Shown: positions 35,001-45,232 of the stretch, piece by piece
How the letters are laid out: every line of letters begins with the position of its first letter
Position numbering within the stretch: position 1 is the stretch's first letter
The notes under the pieces: generated by a model
What the model saw: the letters and a program-made list of their open reading frames with translations, nothing else
What the model was told of the DNA's origin: nothing
The model's database searches: none
Assembly: GCA_030692685.1 (NCBI GenBank)
Contig: JAUXZO010000010.1
Coordinates: 1 to 64,000 of the forward strand
Length of the DNA: 64,000 bases
Reading direction: 5' to 3'
Source: Acidovorax sp.
GTDB taxonomy: Bacteria > Pseudomonadota > Gammaproteobacteria > Burkholderiales > Burkholderiaceae_C
Made by a program: the position numbers and the translations under genes

Positions 35001-35497
35001 GGGAAGGGACTCCTTTGTTTAGGCTTAAAGTAATTTACTCCAAGCCTTCGGTGGTGAAAACCTATGGCTTACCCGTACCGATGGCATGGGTGGCACGTGA
35101 GACCGCATTCCTGAGTCGGTCATATTTCGATGAATACGCCCAGCAAACCAAGTCTGTGGTTTGTCGGGCTTGTCGACCTTGTTGGGCTTGTAGGAACTGA
35201 ATGCCATTAAACATGAATTAAAATGCATATATTTTAGTTTGATGCAGTATAGATCATGAATTTGGCGTGATGGAGGACTCTTCGGTGCAGACGCATAGGT
35301 AGTTTCCAGAGTCAGCAGTTCAGAGCGATCAATACATCGATCGCCACCCTGTTGATAGTCTGTCAGAGGGCGGTATCAAGATCCCCATGCAAAATGGTCG
35401 TTCCTGGGGTAACGCGTTATCAGCCCCCTGTCTGCCCTGAGTTTTGGATTTCGTCATGTTTTAGGGTGTACACGTCGCTGCACACCTCGAATCTCCC
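35001..35497. other. Divergent promoter region
   Basis: About 500 bases between livK (minus) and the HPP-CBS gene (plus). An AT-rich block at 35205-35270 probably contains promoters. Short dyads such as CATCGATCG near 35335 are present. No gene is supported here. Confidence 0.5.
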
Positions 35498-36733
35498 ATG
35501 CCCTTTTCATCGCCGCCCTCGTCATCGTCGTCCCCTTCAGCGTCGCTTTACGGGAGGCTGGTGCGGTGGTTGCGGCATTTCTGGCCCGCTCCACTGGGCA
35601 TCGATGGTAGAGAGCGGCTTCGCTTCATCGTGGGCGCCGTTGTAGGGGTGCTGTTGACCGCCTTGCTCAGCCGATGGTGGGCGGGTGACAGTGGAACTGG
35701 CCCGTGGATGGTGGCGTCGCTTGGAGCCAGCGCGGTGCTTGTTTTTGGTATGCCTTCCAGTCCGTTGGCACAACCCTGGCCCGTGCTGGGTGGCAGTACC
35801 CTGTCGGCGCTGGTCGGTGCCGGCTGCGCGGCCCTAGTGCCAGATGTGGCATTGGCGGGCGCCCTGGCGGTGGGACTGGCCATCGCGCTCATGGTGCCAT
35901 TGCGCTGTCTGCATCCGCCGGGCGGGGCGATGGCGCTCTACGTGGTGCTGGGCGCTGGCGATGGGTGGCGTCTGGCGGCATTCCCTATTCTGTTCAATGT
36001 GCTGATTCTGCTTGTGACTGCCGTGGTCTACAACACCCTCACTGGCCGCCGGTATCCGCATCCGCAGCGTGCTCAGGTCACTGGCGAAATCGCCGCGGGA
36101 GCGTTCACGTCCTCGGATGTGGATGCCGCGCTTTCGCATTACAACCAGGTTCTGGATGTGAGCCGGGCCGACCTGGAGGGTCTTTTGCATCTGGCGGGGC
36201 GCGCTGCGTTCCAGCGGACGTTGGGGGATTTGCGCTGCGCTGACATCATGTCGAAACCGCCCTTTGCCGTGGAGGCGGGAGTCTCTCTCAAAGACGCGTG
36301 GACGTTGATGCGTGCCGAACAGATCAAGGCGCTGCCCGTGGTCGATGCGCAGCGCCTTGTCCTCGGCATTGTTACTGTTGCTGACTTCATGCGCTTGGCT
36401 AACCTTGACCTGCACGAAGGGCTGGGACAGCGATTGCGCACGCTGGTCATGGGCCGCAGCGGTCAACCCGCAACGGTCGGCGAGATCATGTCGCACCCCG
36501 TGCAAACAGCCCATGTGGCGCAGCACGCCATGGACTTGGTCCCCTTGTTTTCGCATGGGGGGCACCACCATATTCCGATTGTTGATCCTGAGGCGCGGTT
36601 GGTCGGGGTGATTACGCAGACCGACTTGGTACGCACCCTGGCAATCACAGTCCAGGGTCGTGATGATGATGTTTCGCCTGGGGGTTCCAAGCGGCAAATC
36701 GCACCTGTGGTAGCTCCAAAAGCCGGGCCATAG
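35498..36733 (+). CDS. HPP family membrane protein with CBS domains
   Basis: A 411-aa protein. After a Ser/Pro-rich start, four hydrophobic segments (about 45-185) carry the HPP-family marks: LGASAVLVFGMPSSPLAQPWPVLGG and LRCLHPPGGAMAL. The C-terminal half holds two CBS motifs (IMSKPPFAVEAGVSLKDAW with VVDAQRLVLGIVTVADF, and IMSHPVQTAHV with IVDPEARLVGVITQTDL). Some HPP proteins are nitrite transporters; the CBS pair suggests control by adenosine nucleotides. It is not in an obvious operon. Confidence 0.85.
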   Translation: MPFSSPPSSSSSPSASLYGRLVRWLRHFWPAPLGIDGRERLRFIVGAVVGVLLTALLSRWWAGDSGTGPWMVASLGASAVLVFGMPSSPLAQPWPVLGGSTLSALVGAGCAALVPDVALAGALAVGLAIALMVPLRCLHPPGGAMALYVVLGAGDGWRLAAFPILFNVLILLVTAVVYNTLTGRRYPHPQRAQVTGEIAAGAFTSSDVDAALSHYNQVLDVSRADLEGLLHLAGRAAFQRTLGDLRCADIMSKPPFAVEAGVSLKDAWTLMRAEQIKALPVVDAQRLVLGIVTVADFMRLANLDLHEGLGQRLRTLVMGRSGQPATVGEIMSHPVQTAHVAQHAMDLVPLFSHGGHHHIPIVDPEARLVGVITQTDLVRTLAITVQGRDDDVSPGGSKRQIAPVVAPKAGP

Positions 36734-36754
36734 TCAAAAACAAGTACATCGCGC

Positions 36755-36965
36755 TACAATCGACAGGCTATGCACAGCGCTTTAGCCTGTCCATTGAAGC
36801 CGTCTCCCCGGCCTTCTGCCTGATCTGCGCCCCGGGTGCAGCGACTCCCACCGCCCGCAACGCACCGTGTGTCGAGCCCGACCACGCTGCATCGGCCGTG
36901 GTGGATACCCCCAGCGTTCAGGCGCCGATCATCAGATTTTTTGATTTTTGAAAAGACAAGAGAAC
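36755..36965 (+). promoter_or_regulatory. Structured leader of infA
   Basis: A TACAAT box (36755-36760) is followed by about 200 untranslated bases before infA. A perfect 9-bp stem GACAGGCTA/TAGCCTGTC lies at 36762-36791, with further GC-rich stems to about 36925. Such a long leader before a small cold-shock-like OB-fold gene suggests thermal or translational control. The exact start of transcription is uncertain. Confidence 0.4.
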
Positions 36966-37214
36966 ATGGCCAAAGAAGAATTGATTGAAATGCAAGGCTC
37001 CGTGACCGAAGTGTTGCCCGACTCGCGCTTTCGCGTGACGCTCGACAACGGTCACCAGCTGATTGCCTACACGGGCGGCAAGATGCGCAAGCATCACATC
37101 CGCATCCTGGCCGGAGACAAAGTGTCTTTGGAAATGTCTCCTTATGATCTCTCCAAGGGCCGCATTACCTTCCGCCATCTGGCAGGTCGGGGCCCAGGTC
37201 CGTCGAGCCGTTAA
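36966..37214 (+). CDS. infA: Translation initiation factor IF-1 (extended paralog type)
   Basis: An 82-aa OB-fold protein: [54 protein letters not shown]. It is about ten residues longer than the standard 72-aa IF-1, ending [10 protein letters not shown]. It stands alone, away from the ribosomal protein operon where the standard infA of this lineage is expected, so it is probably a second IF-1 gene. The start at 36966 gives the family N-terminus. Confidence 0.9.
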   Translation: MAKEELIEMQGSVTEVLPDSRFRVTLDNGHQLIAYTGGKMRKHHIRILAGDKVSLEMSPYDLSKGRITFRHLAGRGPGPSSR

Positions 37215-37357
37215 TTGACGTTGAGTGTTCAGCCAGCCGCGCTGAACCGTTTTTGTAGTCTTTCTGTTCCCGTGGTTTGTTGAGTCACTTTAAAAAATTT
37301 CAAAAAGTGATCCTCGAGCCAAAAAACACAAAATTAACGGGTTAGAATACGAGCTGT

Positions 37358-37434
37358 CGGAGCGTAGCGCAGCCTGGTAGCGCATCTGCTTTGGGAGCAG
37401 AGGGTCGCGAGTTCGAATCCCGCCGCTCCGACCA
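37358..37434 (+). tRNA. tRNA-Pro (TGG)
   Basis: A 77-base tRNA. Acceptor stem CGGAGCG/CGCTCCG, D-arm AGCGCAGCCTGGTAGCGC, anticodon stem TCTGC/GCAGA with loop TTTGGGA (anticodon TGG), T-arm GCGAGTTCGAATCCCGC, discriminator A and encoded CCA (37432-37434). Confidence 0.97.
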
Positions 37435-37441
37435 ATGTTTG

Positions 37442-37475
37442 AAGGCCTTGCAGCAAATGCTGCAAGGCCTTTTTT
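37442..37475 (+). terminator. Terminator after tRNA-Pro
   Basis: Long perfect stem AAGGCCTTGCAGCA/TGCTGCAAGGCCTT followed by a T-run, eight bases after the tRNA. Confidence 0.92.
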
Positions 37476-37581
37476 CTTGTCCGCAGGCGATCTGCGCGCC
37501 CGAGAGATCGCTAAAACTTTCGTACGATGCGTCTGTTGCTTCGGGCCAAAAAAACCGATGCTCGTTCTTGCTGGTCCGTCC

Positions 37582-38382
37582 ATGAGCGCCCCATCGTTTA
37601 CTCCATCTCCCGTGCCGTCCGTGCCGTCTGTAGGGTTCAACCGCTCGGGCCGCTATGACTCGGTGGACACATTGCGTGGGTTGGCCATGGTGTGGATGAC
37701 CGTTTTCCATTTCTGCTTTGACCTCAGCCACTTTGGCTTCTGGCCCCAGAATTTTCGCGTGGATCCGTTCTGGACCATGCAGCGGACGGTCATCGTCAGT
37801 CTGTTTCTGTTTTGTGCGGGCCTGGGGCAGGCGATTGCCTTGCACCAGGGGCAGGGCTGGCACCGATTTGGTCGACGGTGGGCGCAGATTGTGGGCTGCG
37901 CCTTGCTGGTCAGTGCAGGCTCGTTCGCCATGTTTCCGCAGAGTTTTATTCACTTTGGGGTACTGCACGGCATGGCGGTCATGCTGCTCATCGCAAGGTG
38001 TACCGCCGGTTGGGGTAGCTGGCTGTGGTTGGCGGGGCTGCTTGCCTTGGCTCTGCCGCCCCTGGCGCAGCATCTTTTATCGGCAGCCTGGGCAGACGCC
38101 GCGCCCCTGTTCAATAGCCGCGCGCTCAACTGGCTGGGGTTGGTGTCACGCAAACCTTTCACTGAAGACTATGTGCCTGTGCTGCCATGGCTGGGCGTGT
38201 TGTGGTGGGGGCTGGCGTTGGGGCAATGGACGCTATCCCATCGCAACCATTGGATGTCGGTTTCCGTGCCGCGGATGTTGAAGCCACTGGCCATGCTGGG
38301 CCGCTGGAGCCTGAGCTACTACATGCTCCACCAGCCGGCCATGATTGGACTGCTGATGTTGGTTGCCTGGGTAGTGCGCTGA
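37582..38382 (+). CDS. DUF1624 / heparan-alpha-glucosaminide N-acetyltransferase-like membrane protein
   Basis: A 266-aa inner-membrane protein with about seven hydrophobic segments. YDSVDTLRGLAMVWMTVFHFCFDLSHFG near the start, FGVLHGMAVMLL in the middle and GRWSLSYYMLHQPAMIG near the end identify the DUF1624 family, whose members are related to acyltransferases acting across the membrane. The substrate is unknown. ATG 37582 was chosen; ATG 37558 is also in frame and neither has a strong ribosome binding site. Confidence 0.8.
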   Translation: MSAPSFTPSPVPSVPSVGFNRSGRYDSVDTLRGLAMVWMTVFHFCFDLSHFGFWPQNFRVDPFWTMQRTVIVSLFLFCAGLGQAIALHQGQGWHRFGRRWAQIVGCALLVSAGSFAMFPQSFIHFGVLHGMAVMLLIARCTAGWGSWLWLAGLLALALPPLAQHLLSAAWADAAPLFNSRALNWLGLVSRKPFTEDYVPVLPWLGVLWWGLALGQWTLSHRNHWMSVSVPRMLKPLAMLGRWSLSYYMLHQPAMIGLLMLVAWVVR

Positions 38383-38465
38383 TGGTGCGTTGATAGTGCG
38401 CTAATGGTGGCTGAGGCGCGATTGAACAGGCTGCGGATGGTGACAACGGAGCGGGCGCAGCCCCA

Positions 38466-38496
38466 TAAAAAAACGCGGCCAAGGCCGCGTTTTACG
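38466..38496. terminator. Bidirectional terminator
   Basis: AACGCGGCC/GGCCGCGTT with A-run on the left and T-run on the right, between the convergent DUF1624 gene (plus) and ppiC (minus); it can serve both. Confidence 0.88.
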
Positions 38497-38530
38497 TTTG
38501 ACCTCACATTGAGGCCTTGGTCAGACTGAC

Positions 38531-39316
38531 TTATTGGATCTTCGCTTTGGCGCGCAGATTTTCCTGGAACTTCACCAGCTTTTGTTGCTGCAGTTGCTCT
38601 GCCACTTGCGGCTTGACGTCGTCCAGCTTGGGCAACTCTGCCTGGCGCATGTCGTCAAGGCGGATGATGTGCCAACCGAACTGGCTCTTTACCGGGGTTT
38701 CGGTCATCTTGCCTTTTTCGAGCTTCACCATGGCTTCGGAGAATTCGCTCACGTAGTTGGCTGGGGCTGCCCAGTCCAGATCACCACCCTTGGCGCCGGA
38801 GCCTGGGTCTTTCGACTGCTTCTTGGCGATGTCTTCGAACTTGGCACCCTTGCTGATGGACGCGATGATGGCCTTGGCCTCGTCTTCGCCTTCCACCAGG
38901 ATGTGGCTGGCCTTGTATTCTTTGCCGCCATTGGCTGCCGCAAACTTGTCGTATTCGGCCTTGATCTCGGCGTCTGTGACGGGATTCTTCTTTTGGTAGT
39001 CGGCGAAGAGTTCGCGGATCAGAATGGTCTGGCGGGCCAGTTCCATCTGGGCCTTGTAATCGGGCGAGGCTTCCAGGCCGCGCTTCTGGGCTTCCTGCAT
39101 GAAGACTTCACGGGCGATGACTTCGTCTTTGATCTGACCTTCGATTTCAGGGGTCACCGGACGGCCTGAGCGTTCCACTTGCTTCTTGAGCACTTCAACG
39201 CGCTCTTTGGGCACGGCCTTGCCGTTCACGATGGCGATGTTCTGGGCGGAAACGGGGAGGGCCATCGTTCCCAGCACGGCGGCGGCCACGAGGCCGGACA
39301 GGAGCTGTTTCTTCAT
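38531..39316 (-). CDS. Periplasmic peptidyl-prolyl isomerase, parvulin (PpiC) type
   Basis: A 261-aa protein. The signal peptide ends near residue 24 (LPVSAQ). A SurA/PrsA-like N-terminal helical region contains VPKERVEVLKKQVERSGRPV, and the PpiC rotamase domain spans about 132-225 (YKASHILVEGEDEAKAI, SKDPGSGAKGGDLDW, VKSQFGWHIIRL). It probably helps fold exported proteins. It is the last gene of a minus-strand group with bolA, yciB, msrB and selO. Confidence 0.92.
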   Translation of the reverse strand: MKKQLLSGLVAAAVLGTMALPVSAQNIAIVNGKAVPKERVEVLKKQVERSGRPVTPEIEGQIKDEVIAREVFMQEAQKRGLEASPDYKAQMELARQTILIRELFADYQKKNPVTDAEIKAEYDKFAAANGGKEYKASHILVEGEDEAKAIIASISKGAKFEDIAKKQSKDPGSGAKGGDLDWAAPANYVSEFSEAMVKLEKGKMTETPVKSQFGWHIIRLDDMRQAELPKLDDVKPQVAEQLQQQKLVKFQENLRAKAKIQ

Positions 39317-39383
39317 GCGAAATCCAAAAAATGAGGGGGTTGGTGCCAGCTAAGATCCGGCAGAGACCCACATGGGGGCCGGT

Positions 39384-39659
39384 TTAGAGAACTTCAATGG
39401 CGAGGGCGTGGACGCCTTGGTCAATAAATTCTTGCAGCGCATCATACACAAGGCGATGTCGTGCGACCCTAGATTGGCCGGTAAACAAAGGTGACGAAAT
39501 GCGTACCCGGAAATGGGTGCCAAAGCCAGTGCCGTTCGCGCCAACGTGGCCCGCATGGGCAGCACTTTCATCCAGCACCTCGACGTGGCTGGGATTGAGC
39601 CGCGTGCTCAACGTGTCGTGCATGCGCTGTACAAGATCGGTCATGGGCAGCCCGTTCAT
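39384..39659 (-). CDS. BolA family protein
   Basis: A 91-aa BolA/IbaG-type protein: [50 protein letters not shown]. BolA proteins work with monothiol glutaredoxins in iron-sulfur cluster transfer. Its start overlaps the yciB stop (ATGA at 39656-39659); Met6 is an alternative start. Confidence 0.92.
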   Translation of the reverse strand: MNGLPMTDLVQRMHDTLSTRLNPSHVEVLDESAAHAGHVGANGTGFGTHFRVRISSPLFTGQSRVARHRLVYDALQEFIDQGVHALAIEVL

Positions 39660-40195
39660 GTGGCAGGCTCGTCACTTTTGAGGTGTGGCGCTATGTAGAA
39701 CCCCTGGGCAACCAGGAACACCAGAGGGAACGCATAACCCCAGAGCTTGAAATCCACCCAGGCCTCGGTGCTGAAGTTCAGGACGACATAGGCGTTGAGC
39801 ACGGACATGAAAGCACAATATGCAATCCACGCCACGTTCAAGCGCAGCCACACAGCGTCCGGGAGCTCCAGTTGGCTACCGAGCAGCATCTTTAGGAAGT
39901 TTTTCTTCATCGCCCAAAGCGCCACCGCCAGTGCCACTGACATTGCACCGTACAACACCGTTGGCTTCCACTTGATGAATCGGTCATCCTGCAGCACCAG
40001 GGTGAGCGTGCCAAATAGCAGGATCAGCACCAGCGTGACTTTGTGCATCGTCTGCAGTCGCCGGTCGATGGCGTAGATGAGGCCCATCTGCACCACTGTG
40101 GCGGCCATGAGCACTGCCGTGCCCAAGTAGATGCCGTAAAACTTGTACGCCCCAAAGAACAGCAGGATGGGGAAGAAATCGATCAGAATTTTCAT
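39656..40195 (-). CDS. yciB: Inner membrane septation protein YciB/IspZ
   Basis: A 179-aa membrane protein with five predicted helices. [45 protein letters not shown] and [12 protein letters not shown] are family signatures. It is linked to cell-envelope synthesis and septation. It is coupled to bolA, and msrB lies just upstream. Confidence 0.94.
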   Translation of the reverse strand: MKILIDFFPILLFFGAYKFYGIYLGTAVLMAATVVQMGLIYAIDRRLQTMHKVTLVLILLFGTLTLVLQDDRFIKWKPTVLYGAMSVALAVALWAMKKNFLKMLLGSQLELPDAVWLRLNVAWIAYCAFMSVLNAYVVLNFSTEAWVDFKLWGYAFPLVFLVAQGFYIAPHLKSDEPAT

Positions 40196-40219
40196 GGATT
40201 GAGAAAAGAGTCCCGGCTT

Positions 40220-40633
40220 TCAGTTTGCATCGGACTCGAAGTCCAGTGATGCCGAGTTCATGCAGTAGCGAAGGCCGGTGGGCGTGGGGCCGTCTTCAAA
40301 GACATGACCCAGATGAGCCCCGCATTGTGCACACACCGTCTCGGTGCGGACCATGCCATGGCTGCGGTCCACGATGTCGGTGATGGCGCCGGGGATGGCT
40401 TCAGAGAAACTGGGCCACCCGCAGCCCGCATCAAATTTGGTAAATGAATCAAACAATTTGGCCCCGCAGCAGACGCAGTGGTAACTGCCGTCGGCCCAGT
40501 GGGCTTCTAATTTGCCGGTGAAGGGTCGCTCGGTGGCTGCATGGCGGGTGACCTGAAGGGCCACCGGCTCAGCGCCTTTTTCACGCAGGATGGCTTGCCA
40601 TTCGGCATCGGTCTTCTGGACAGGGTAGGTCAT
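40220..40633 (-). CDS. msrB: Peptide-methionine (R)-S-oxide reductase MsrB
   Basis: A 137-aa enzyme repairing methionine-R-sulfoxide. Two zinc CxxC pairs (CVCC, CAQC), GCGWPSF, and the active-site Cys in [12 protein letters not shown] are present. It overlaps selO by four bases, a pairing that fits a redox repair operon. Confidence 0.95.
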   Translation of the reverse strand: MTYPVQKTDAEWQAILREKGAEPVALQVTRHAATERPFTGKLEAHWADGSYHCVCCGAKLFDSFTKFDAGCGWPSFSEAIPGAITDIVDRSHGMVRTETVCAQCGAHLGHVFEDGPTPTGLRYCMNSASLDFESDAN

Positions 40634-42114
40634 GATGAACAGCTGATCTCGATGGAAGAAGCCCAGTCGGGCGGGAAGGCTGCGTAGGCGTCGTGCCCCG
40701 GGTGCTCGTCAAAGGGTTGCTCCAGCAGCCGCTGAAGGGTTTGGAGTTCGCTGAAGTCGCCAAGTTTCGCTGCCTGGATGGCCTGCTCGCCCAGATGATT
40801 GCGTAAAACGAATTTGGGGTTGGTTTTTAGCATCAAATTGGCCGCTAGCGCTTGATCATCAAGCGGTAATAGCTCTGAATATGATAGCAACCACTGGTCA
40901 AAGCCTGCGCGGTCGGCAAAGAGGTCGCGCACCGGCTCGAAGTGGGCGTTCTGCACAGCCTGCGAAAGGCGGCGCCAGAAGATGGTGTAGTCCACACCGT
41001 TCTTGGCCAGCAACAGCAAGATGCCGTCGATCAAGTCTGCGTCTTCGGCGCGCGACTGGAGCAGCCCCAGTTTGCTGCGCATGCGGGCCATGAAAGCCGC
41101 TGGGAACACGGTCTTGTAGGACTCCAGGGCTTCCTTGGCAATCTCCTGGTCTTCTATCAGCGGCAACAAGGCCTGGGCCAGGCAGAACAGGTTCCAGTAC
41201 GCCACATTGGGTTGGCGGTTGTAGGCGTATCGGCCCTGGGTGTCGCTGTGGTTGCACACGTGGCCGGGTACAAAGGCATCGAGAAACTGAAAGGGGCCGT
41301 AGTCAATCGTGAGGCCCAGAATACTCATGTTGTCTGTATTCATCACGCCGTGGCAAAAGCCCACCGCCTGCCACTGGGCCATCAGGTTGGCTGTTCGCTC
41401 GCTCACGGCCTGCAACAGCGCGGCGTAGGGGTTGCCGCCCAAGGTGCTGGCAGACCTGCACTCCGGGTAGTAGCGGTCGATGACGTAATCAGCCAGCGCC
41501 TGCAGTTGTGGTTCTTGGTCGTTGGCAGAAAAGTGTTCGAAGTGACCAAAGCGCACAAAGCTGGGTGCGACCCGGGTGACTACGGCGGCGGTCTCGATGG
41601 TTTCGCGCCGCACATGCGCGGGTGAGCCGGTGATGCACAGCGCACGCGATGTCGAAATGCCCAGCCCATGCATGGCCTCGCTGCACAAAAATTCGCGGAT
41701 GCTAGAGCGCAGCACCGCGCGTCCGTCGCCGCCCCGGGAATAGGGCGTGCGACCAGCCCCCTTGAGTTGAATCTCCAAGCCCCCCGCAGTTTCGCCAAGG
41801 AGGATGGCCCGCCCATCGCCCAACTGGCCCGCCCACACGCCAAACTGGTGCCCGCTGTAGACGCTGGCCAGCGGACGAGAGCCTGGAAGCAACGTGTTTC
41901 CGGTAAACGCCTGCAGCGCCTCGTCACTGCGCAACCAGGTTTCGGCCAGACCCAACAGCTTTGCTACGTCGCTGCTTGTGCCCACCCAATGCGGAGACGG
42001 CAGCGGGGTCGGGCGCAGTTCGGTAAAGAAATCAGGGCCCAGGGCGGCAAATTCGTGGCTCCAGGCCAAGCCGACGTGGCCGGTGGTGGTGTCGCTTTCG
42101 GCGGGCAAATTCAT
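40630..42114 (-). CDS. selO: Protein adenylyltransferase SelO
   Basis: A 494-aa pseudokinase-fold AMPylase. Marks are [74 protein letters not shown] and [10 protein letters not shown]. It transfers AMP to proteins under oxidative stress. Near the C-terminus [20 protein letters not shown] is encoded by an AGCGCT-type repeat (40824-40890) and replaces the usual charged segment. The start ATG 42114 fits the family; the frame is open further upstream. Confidence 0.93.
   Translation of the reverse strand: MNLPAESDTTTGHVGLAWSHEFAALGPDFFTELRPTPLPSPHWVGTSSDVAKLLGLAETWLRSDEALQAFTGNTLLPGSRPLASVYSGHQFGVWAGQLGDGRAILLGETAGGLEIQLKGAGRTPYSRGGDGRAVLRSSIREFLCSEAMHGLGISTSRALCITGSPAHVRRETIETAAVVTRVAPSFVRFGHFEHFSANDQEPQLQALADYVIDRYYPECRSASTLGGNPYAALLQAVSERTANLMAQWQAVGFCHGVMNTDNMSILGLTIDYGPFQFLDAFVPGHVCNHSDTQGRYAYNRQPNVAYWNLFCLAQALLPLIEDQEIAKEALESYKTVFPAAFMARMRSKLGLLQSRAEDADLIDGILLLLAKNGVDYTIFWRRLSQAVQNAHFEPVRDLFADRAGFDQWLLSYSELLPLDDQALAANLMLKTNPKFVLRNHLGEQAIQAAKLGDFSELQTLQRLLEQPFDEHPGHDAYAAFPPDWASSIEISCSS
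40824..40890 (+). repeat. AGCGCT-type repeat inside selO
   Basis: TAGCATCAAATTGGCCGCTA, GCGCTTGATCATCAAGCGGT, AATAGCTCTGAATATGATAG: block by block this matches the intergenic copy at 19887-19952 (GAGTCAAATTGGCCTCTA, GCGCTCTACCAATAAGCGCT, AGTAGCTATTATTTGTATAG). It keeps the selO frame open. Confidence 0.8.
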
Positions 42115-42179
42115 GGGCCGGATTGTCTCGCACCGTGGATGTCCCGGCGTATGCAGGGCCTTGGGAGGGGGTGCGCGAC

Positions 42180-43241
42180 CTAAGCCACGTGAGCCAACGC
42201 CTTGTGGACCGCCTCGGGCTGCAGCAGCCGCGCGCGGTATTGGCCGGGAGGCATGCCAAACCAGCGCTTGCACGCGCGAAACATGTTGCTTTGGTCAGCG
42301 AAGCCCAGCAGGTCAGCCACTTCGGTCAGGTTGCGGCGCGGATCTGAAAGGTATTGGCGAGCCAGCTCGCAGCGCGTGTCATCCAGGAGTTGCTGGTAGG
42401 TCGTCGATTCGGCCAGCAGCCGGCGTTGCAGCGTTCGATCTGTCATGTGCAGGCGTTCTGCAATGTCGTCGCGGCGTGGTTCGCCTTTGTTCAAGATGCG
42501 CGCAACTTCGTTGCGCACGCGCGTGCTGGTCAGCGCTTGGCCCAGGTGGACGAGTTCGGTTTCGACCAGGCGCTCATGCAGGGCCCAAAGGCTGGGGTTG
42601 TGCGTGGGAATGTCTGCCAGTACATCGCTTTCGGCCAGTAAAAAGCGGTTGGTGGGTTGGTCAAAGCGGGGCAGCAAGCCAAACGCCGCTTGGTATCGCG
42701 CATCGTTGTTGCCTGACGGCTGCGGCGTGATCAGCTCCACCGCCAGGGGCTGCAACTCGCGCCGTGTGAGCCAACAGCACAGCGTGAAGAGGGTGAGCAG
42801 GGCGTATTCCACGCGTTGTCGTGGGATGGGTCGGGTCGCGCCAATGTGGGCGATCGACAGCCAGTAGCCCCGTGCATCGCGCTCCAGGTCGAACGTGGTG
42901 CAGTCCGATATCAGCGCCATGTGGCGCACAAGATGCTGAAAGCCCACCAGAAGATTGGGGCCCGAAGCCAGCGCGTAGCCCACGAGGTCCACATTGCCAA
43001 AGCGGGCCGTGAGTTGCGGGCACAGTCCCAAGTCGACTTTGCCCGAGCGTTCCACGGCCAACTCCCACAGACGGCTGACCCGATCAACCTCGACGCGGGC
43101 TTGCGGGTGCTGTAGCTCTGCCAGATCGATTCCTGCCTCATTGCAGAGTTCAGCCGCGGGCAATCCTTCAGCGGCCAGCATGTCGGCGATGCCGCGCACC
43201 CAGGCGGCAGAACTCGTGCGGGGATTTGTGGGGGCTGTCAT
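42180..43241 (-). CDS. AraC-family transcriptional regulator (OruR/ArgR-like arrangement)
   Basis: A 353-aa regulator. The N-terminal 'arabinose-binding' type domain ([23 protein letters not shown] onward) is followed by a C-terminal AraC HTH ([52 protein letters not shown]). It is divergent from the carboxylesterase gene at 43433 with about 190 bases between, so that gene is a likely target. ATG 43241 chosen. Confidence 0.88.
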   Translation of the reverse strand: MTAPTNPRTSSAAWVRGIADMLAAEGLPAAELCNEAGIDLAELQHPQARVEVDRVSRLWELAVERSGKVDLGLCPQLTARFGNVDLVGYALASGPNLLVGFQHLVRHMALISDCTTFDLERDARGYWLSIAHIGATRPIPRQRVEYALLTLFTLCCWLTRRELQPLAVELITPQPSGNNDARYQAAFGLLPRFDQPTNRFLLAESDVLADIPTHNPSLWALHERLVETELVHLGQALTSTRVRNEVARILNKGEPRRDDIAERLHMTDRTLQRRLLAESTTYQQLLDDTRCELARQYLSDPRRNLTEVADLLGFADQSNMFRACKRWFGMPPGQYRARLLQPEAVHKALAHVA

Positions 43242-43432
43242 GCGATCAGGGTTTACGCCAAAGGGTGATCTGAAGTCAGTGTTTTGGCAAGGTTGCGATA
43301 GTAGCCAAAGCGCCGTCCGTTCACACAATCGGTCCCGAGGTTGCGCCCTGACTTCTTTCTGCGTTGTGTGACCACAGTGTGAAGCAAGACAGAGGCGTGA
43401 CCCATTCCTGAAAACCCCCAAGGAGACAAGAA

Positions 43433-45139
43433 ATGATCGATTCGCGCTGGCGTTTGCAATGGTTGGGAGCGGCGGTTTCCGTGCTGGCAATAGCGGGCTG
43501 TGGCGGAGGTTCTGGCTTGGTGCCTGAAGTGCGCGAGACCTCGTACGGCATCGTGCGCGGCGTGGACGACAGCACCGTTACCGGCACCTACGCCTGGAAG
43601 GGCATTCCCTTTGCCCGGCCTCCCGTAGGTGAACTGCGCTGGCAGCCACCCGTGGCACCCGTGGCCTGGTCTGGCGAGCGCGACGCTACACGCTTTGGCA
43701 ATGCTTGTTTGCAGATGGGGCGCTTGTACGGACCCGGCGCCAACAACCGCTTTGACAACACCATTGGCGAAACGTTGGGTACGCCGGTGGGCAATGAGGA
43801 TTGCCTGACGCTCAACATCTGGCGCCCTGCGAACACGCAGGACAACCTGCCCGTGTTGTTGTTCTTGCACGGCGGCAGCGCCATCTCGGGTTATACGGCC
43901 GATCCGGTGTATGACGGCGCCGCGCTGGCGCGCGCAGCCAATGCTGTGGTGGTGACCGCCAACTACAGGCTGGACGTCCTGGGTTTTCTGCAGATGCCGC
44001 AGTTGCACATCGGAAAAGACGCCTACACCGGCAACTATGCGCTGCTGGACAATGTGCAGGCGCTGCACTTCATCAACCGCAACATCGGCAAGTTCGGCGG
44101 CAATGCGGGCAACGTGACGCTGATGGGGCAGTCCGCAGGCGCCATCAATGCGCTGGCGTTGCTCACTGCGCCACAGGCTGCCGGGCTGTTCCACAAAATT
44201 CTGCCCATCAGCGGTGGCATATCTCTGCCGAGCAACCTGCCGACTGGCACCATTCCCACGCTCAACCCGGCGTCCAAATACGCAGCCCAGTCGGGCGCGT
44301 TGCTGGCGGCGTTGGCACTCGCGGATGGGCTCGCGCCAGACGCTGCCGCGGCCGCAGCTTTGGTGGCAGGCTGGACGCCGGTCCAGACGGCGACCTATCT
44401 GCGCGGCAAAGATGCGCGCGTGGTGTTGCAGACGGTGCTGCAAAAAGGTCTCACAGGCTCGGGGCCCATTCCAGACGGAGTGGTGGTGCCTGCCAATCCG
44501 GTGAATGAGATCGCGGCCGGCCGCTACCACAAGGTCCCCGTGCTTTCTGGCTACACAGCCGACGAGGCCAAGCTGTTTGCGCCCTTCCTGGCGCTGCTGG
44601 GTGGCAAGCCCGGGATGAAGGTCACCGATGCAGCGCGTTTTGCGATGACGCAAAGCTTCAATCCCGACGCGCCCGCATCGCTCACGGTGGCTGACATTCT
44701 GGACCCTTCATACTTGCCGGTCACCACCCCCGTCACGGGCTACAACGCCCGTATGAAGCTATTGGGAAGTTTGTTCATCGACCCGAGCCGCGACAACTTG
44801 CTGGGCACGTTGCGCACGCAGCAGTCCAATGTATGGAGCTACCAGTTCGAATGGGCCCAGCAGCCCGCACCCTGGGCCGATGTGTATGGCGCAGCACATG
44901 GTTTTGATTTGCCCTTTGTATTTGGCAACTTTGGCGCGTCACTGCTGGCCAAAGCGGCCAACAGCACCACCAATCAGCCGGGGCGACTGGCACTGTCGGG
45001 CGCAATGATGAACAGCGTGCGTGCATTCGTGCACACCGGCAATCCGAACCACGCCGGGCTGGGCCAGGAATGGCAACCCTGGCCGCGCAGGTTCATCTTC
45101 GATGCCGACCTCAAGGCCGCGCGCTTGAGTGTTCAGTGA
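43433..45139 (+). CDS. Type B carboxylesterase, lipoprotein
   Basis: A 568-aa alpha/beta hydrolase. Lipobox IAGC near residue 23 implies an envelope lipoprotein. YAWKGIPFARPPVGELRW, GNEDCLTLNIWRP and LFLHGGS are class hallmarks; nucleophile Ser234 in GQSAG, acidic residue in YTADEAKLF and His in GAAHGFDLPFVFGN complete the triad. It probably hydrolyses esters outside the cytoplasm. AAGGAG precedes the ATG, and the divergent AraC-type gene may control it. Confidence 0.88.
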   Translation: MIDSRWRLQWLGAAVSVLAIAGCGGGSGLVPEVRETSYGIVRGVDDSTVTGTYAWKGIPFARPPVGELRWQPPVAPVAWSGERDATRFGNACLQMGRLYGPGANNRFDNTIGETLGTPVGNEDCLTLNIWRPANTQDNLPVLLFLHGGSAISGYTADPVYDGAALARAANAVVVTANYRLDVLGFLQMPQLHIGKDAYTGNYALLDNVQALHFINRNIGKFGGNAGNVTLMGQSAGAINALALLTAPQAAGLFHKILPISGGISLPSNLPTGTIPTLNPASKYAAQSGALLAALALADGLAPDAAAAAALVAGWTPVQTATYLRGKDARVVLQTVLQKGLTGSGPIPDGVVVPANPVNEIAAGRYHKVPVLSGYTADEAKLFAPFLALLGGKPGMKVTDAARFAMTQSFNPDAPASLTVADILDPSYLPVTTPVTGYNARMKLLGSLFIDPSRDNLLGTLRTQQSNVWSYQFEWAQQPAPWADVYGAAHGFDLPFVFGNFGASLLAKAANSTTNQPGRLALSGAMMNSVRAFVHTGNPNHAGLGQEWQPWPRRFIFDADLKAARLSVQ

Positions 45140-45232
45140 ATACCTGCGCGCTTATGCCGTTTCCGCTTTCCATTGCGCATGAGCTACCCGCAACGCATGA
45201 AACTGGCGTGACCGAAGCAAGCGCCCCCGTTC

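Noticed and set aside
37342-38073. Minus-strand frames containing RRDSNSRPSAPKADALPG
   Set aside because: Antisense reading of tRNA-Pro and of the DUF1624 gene.
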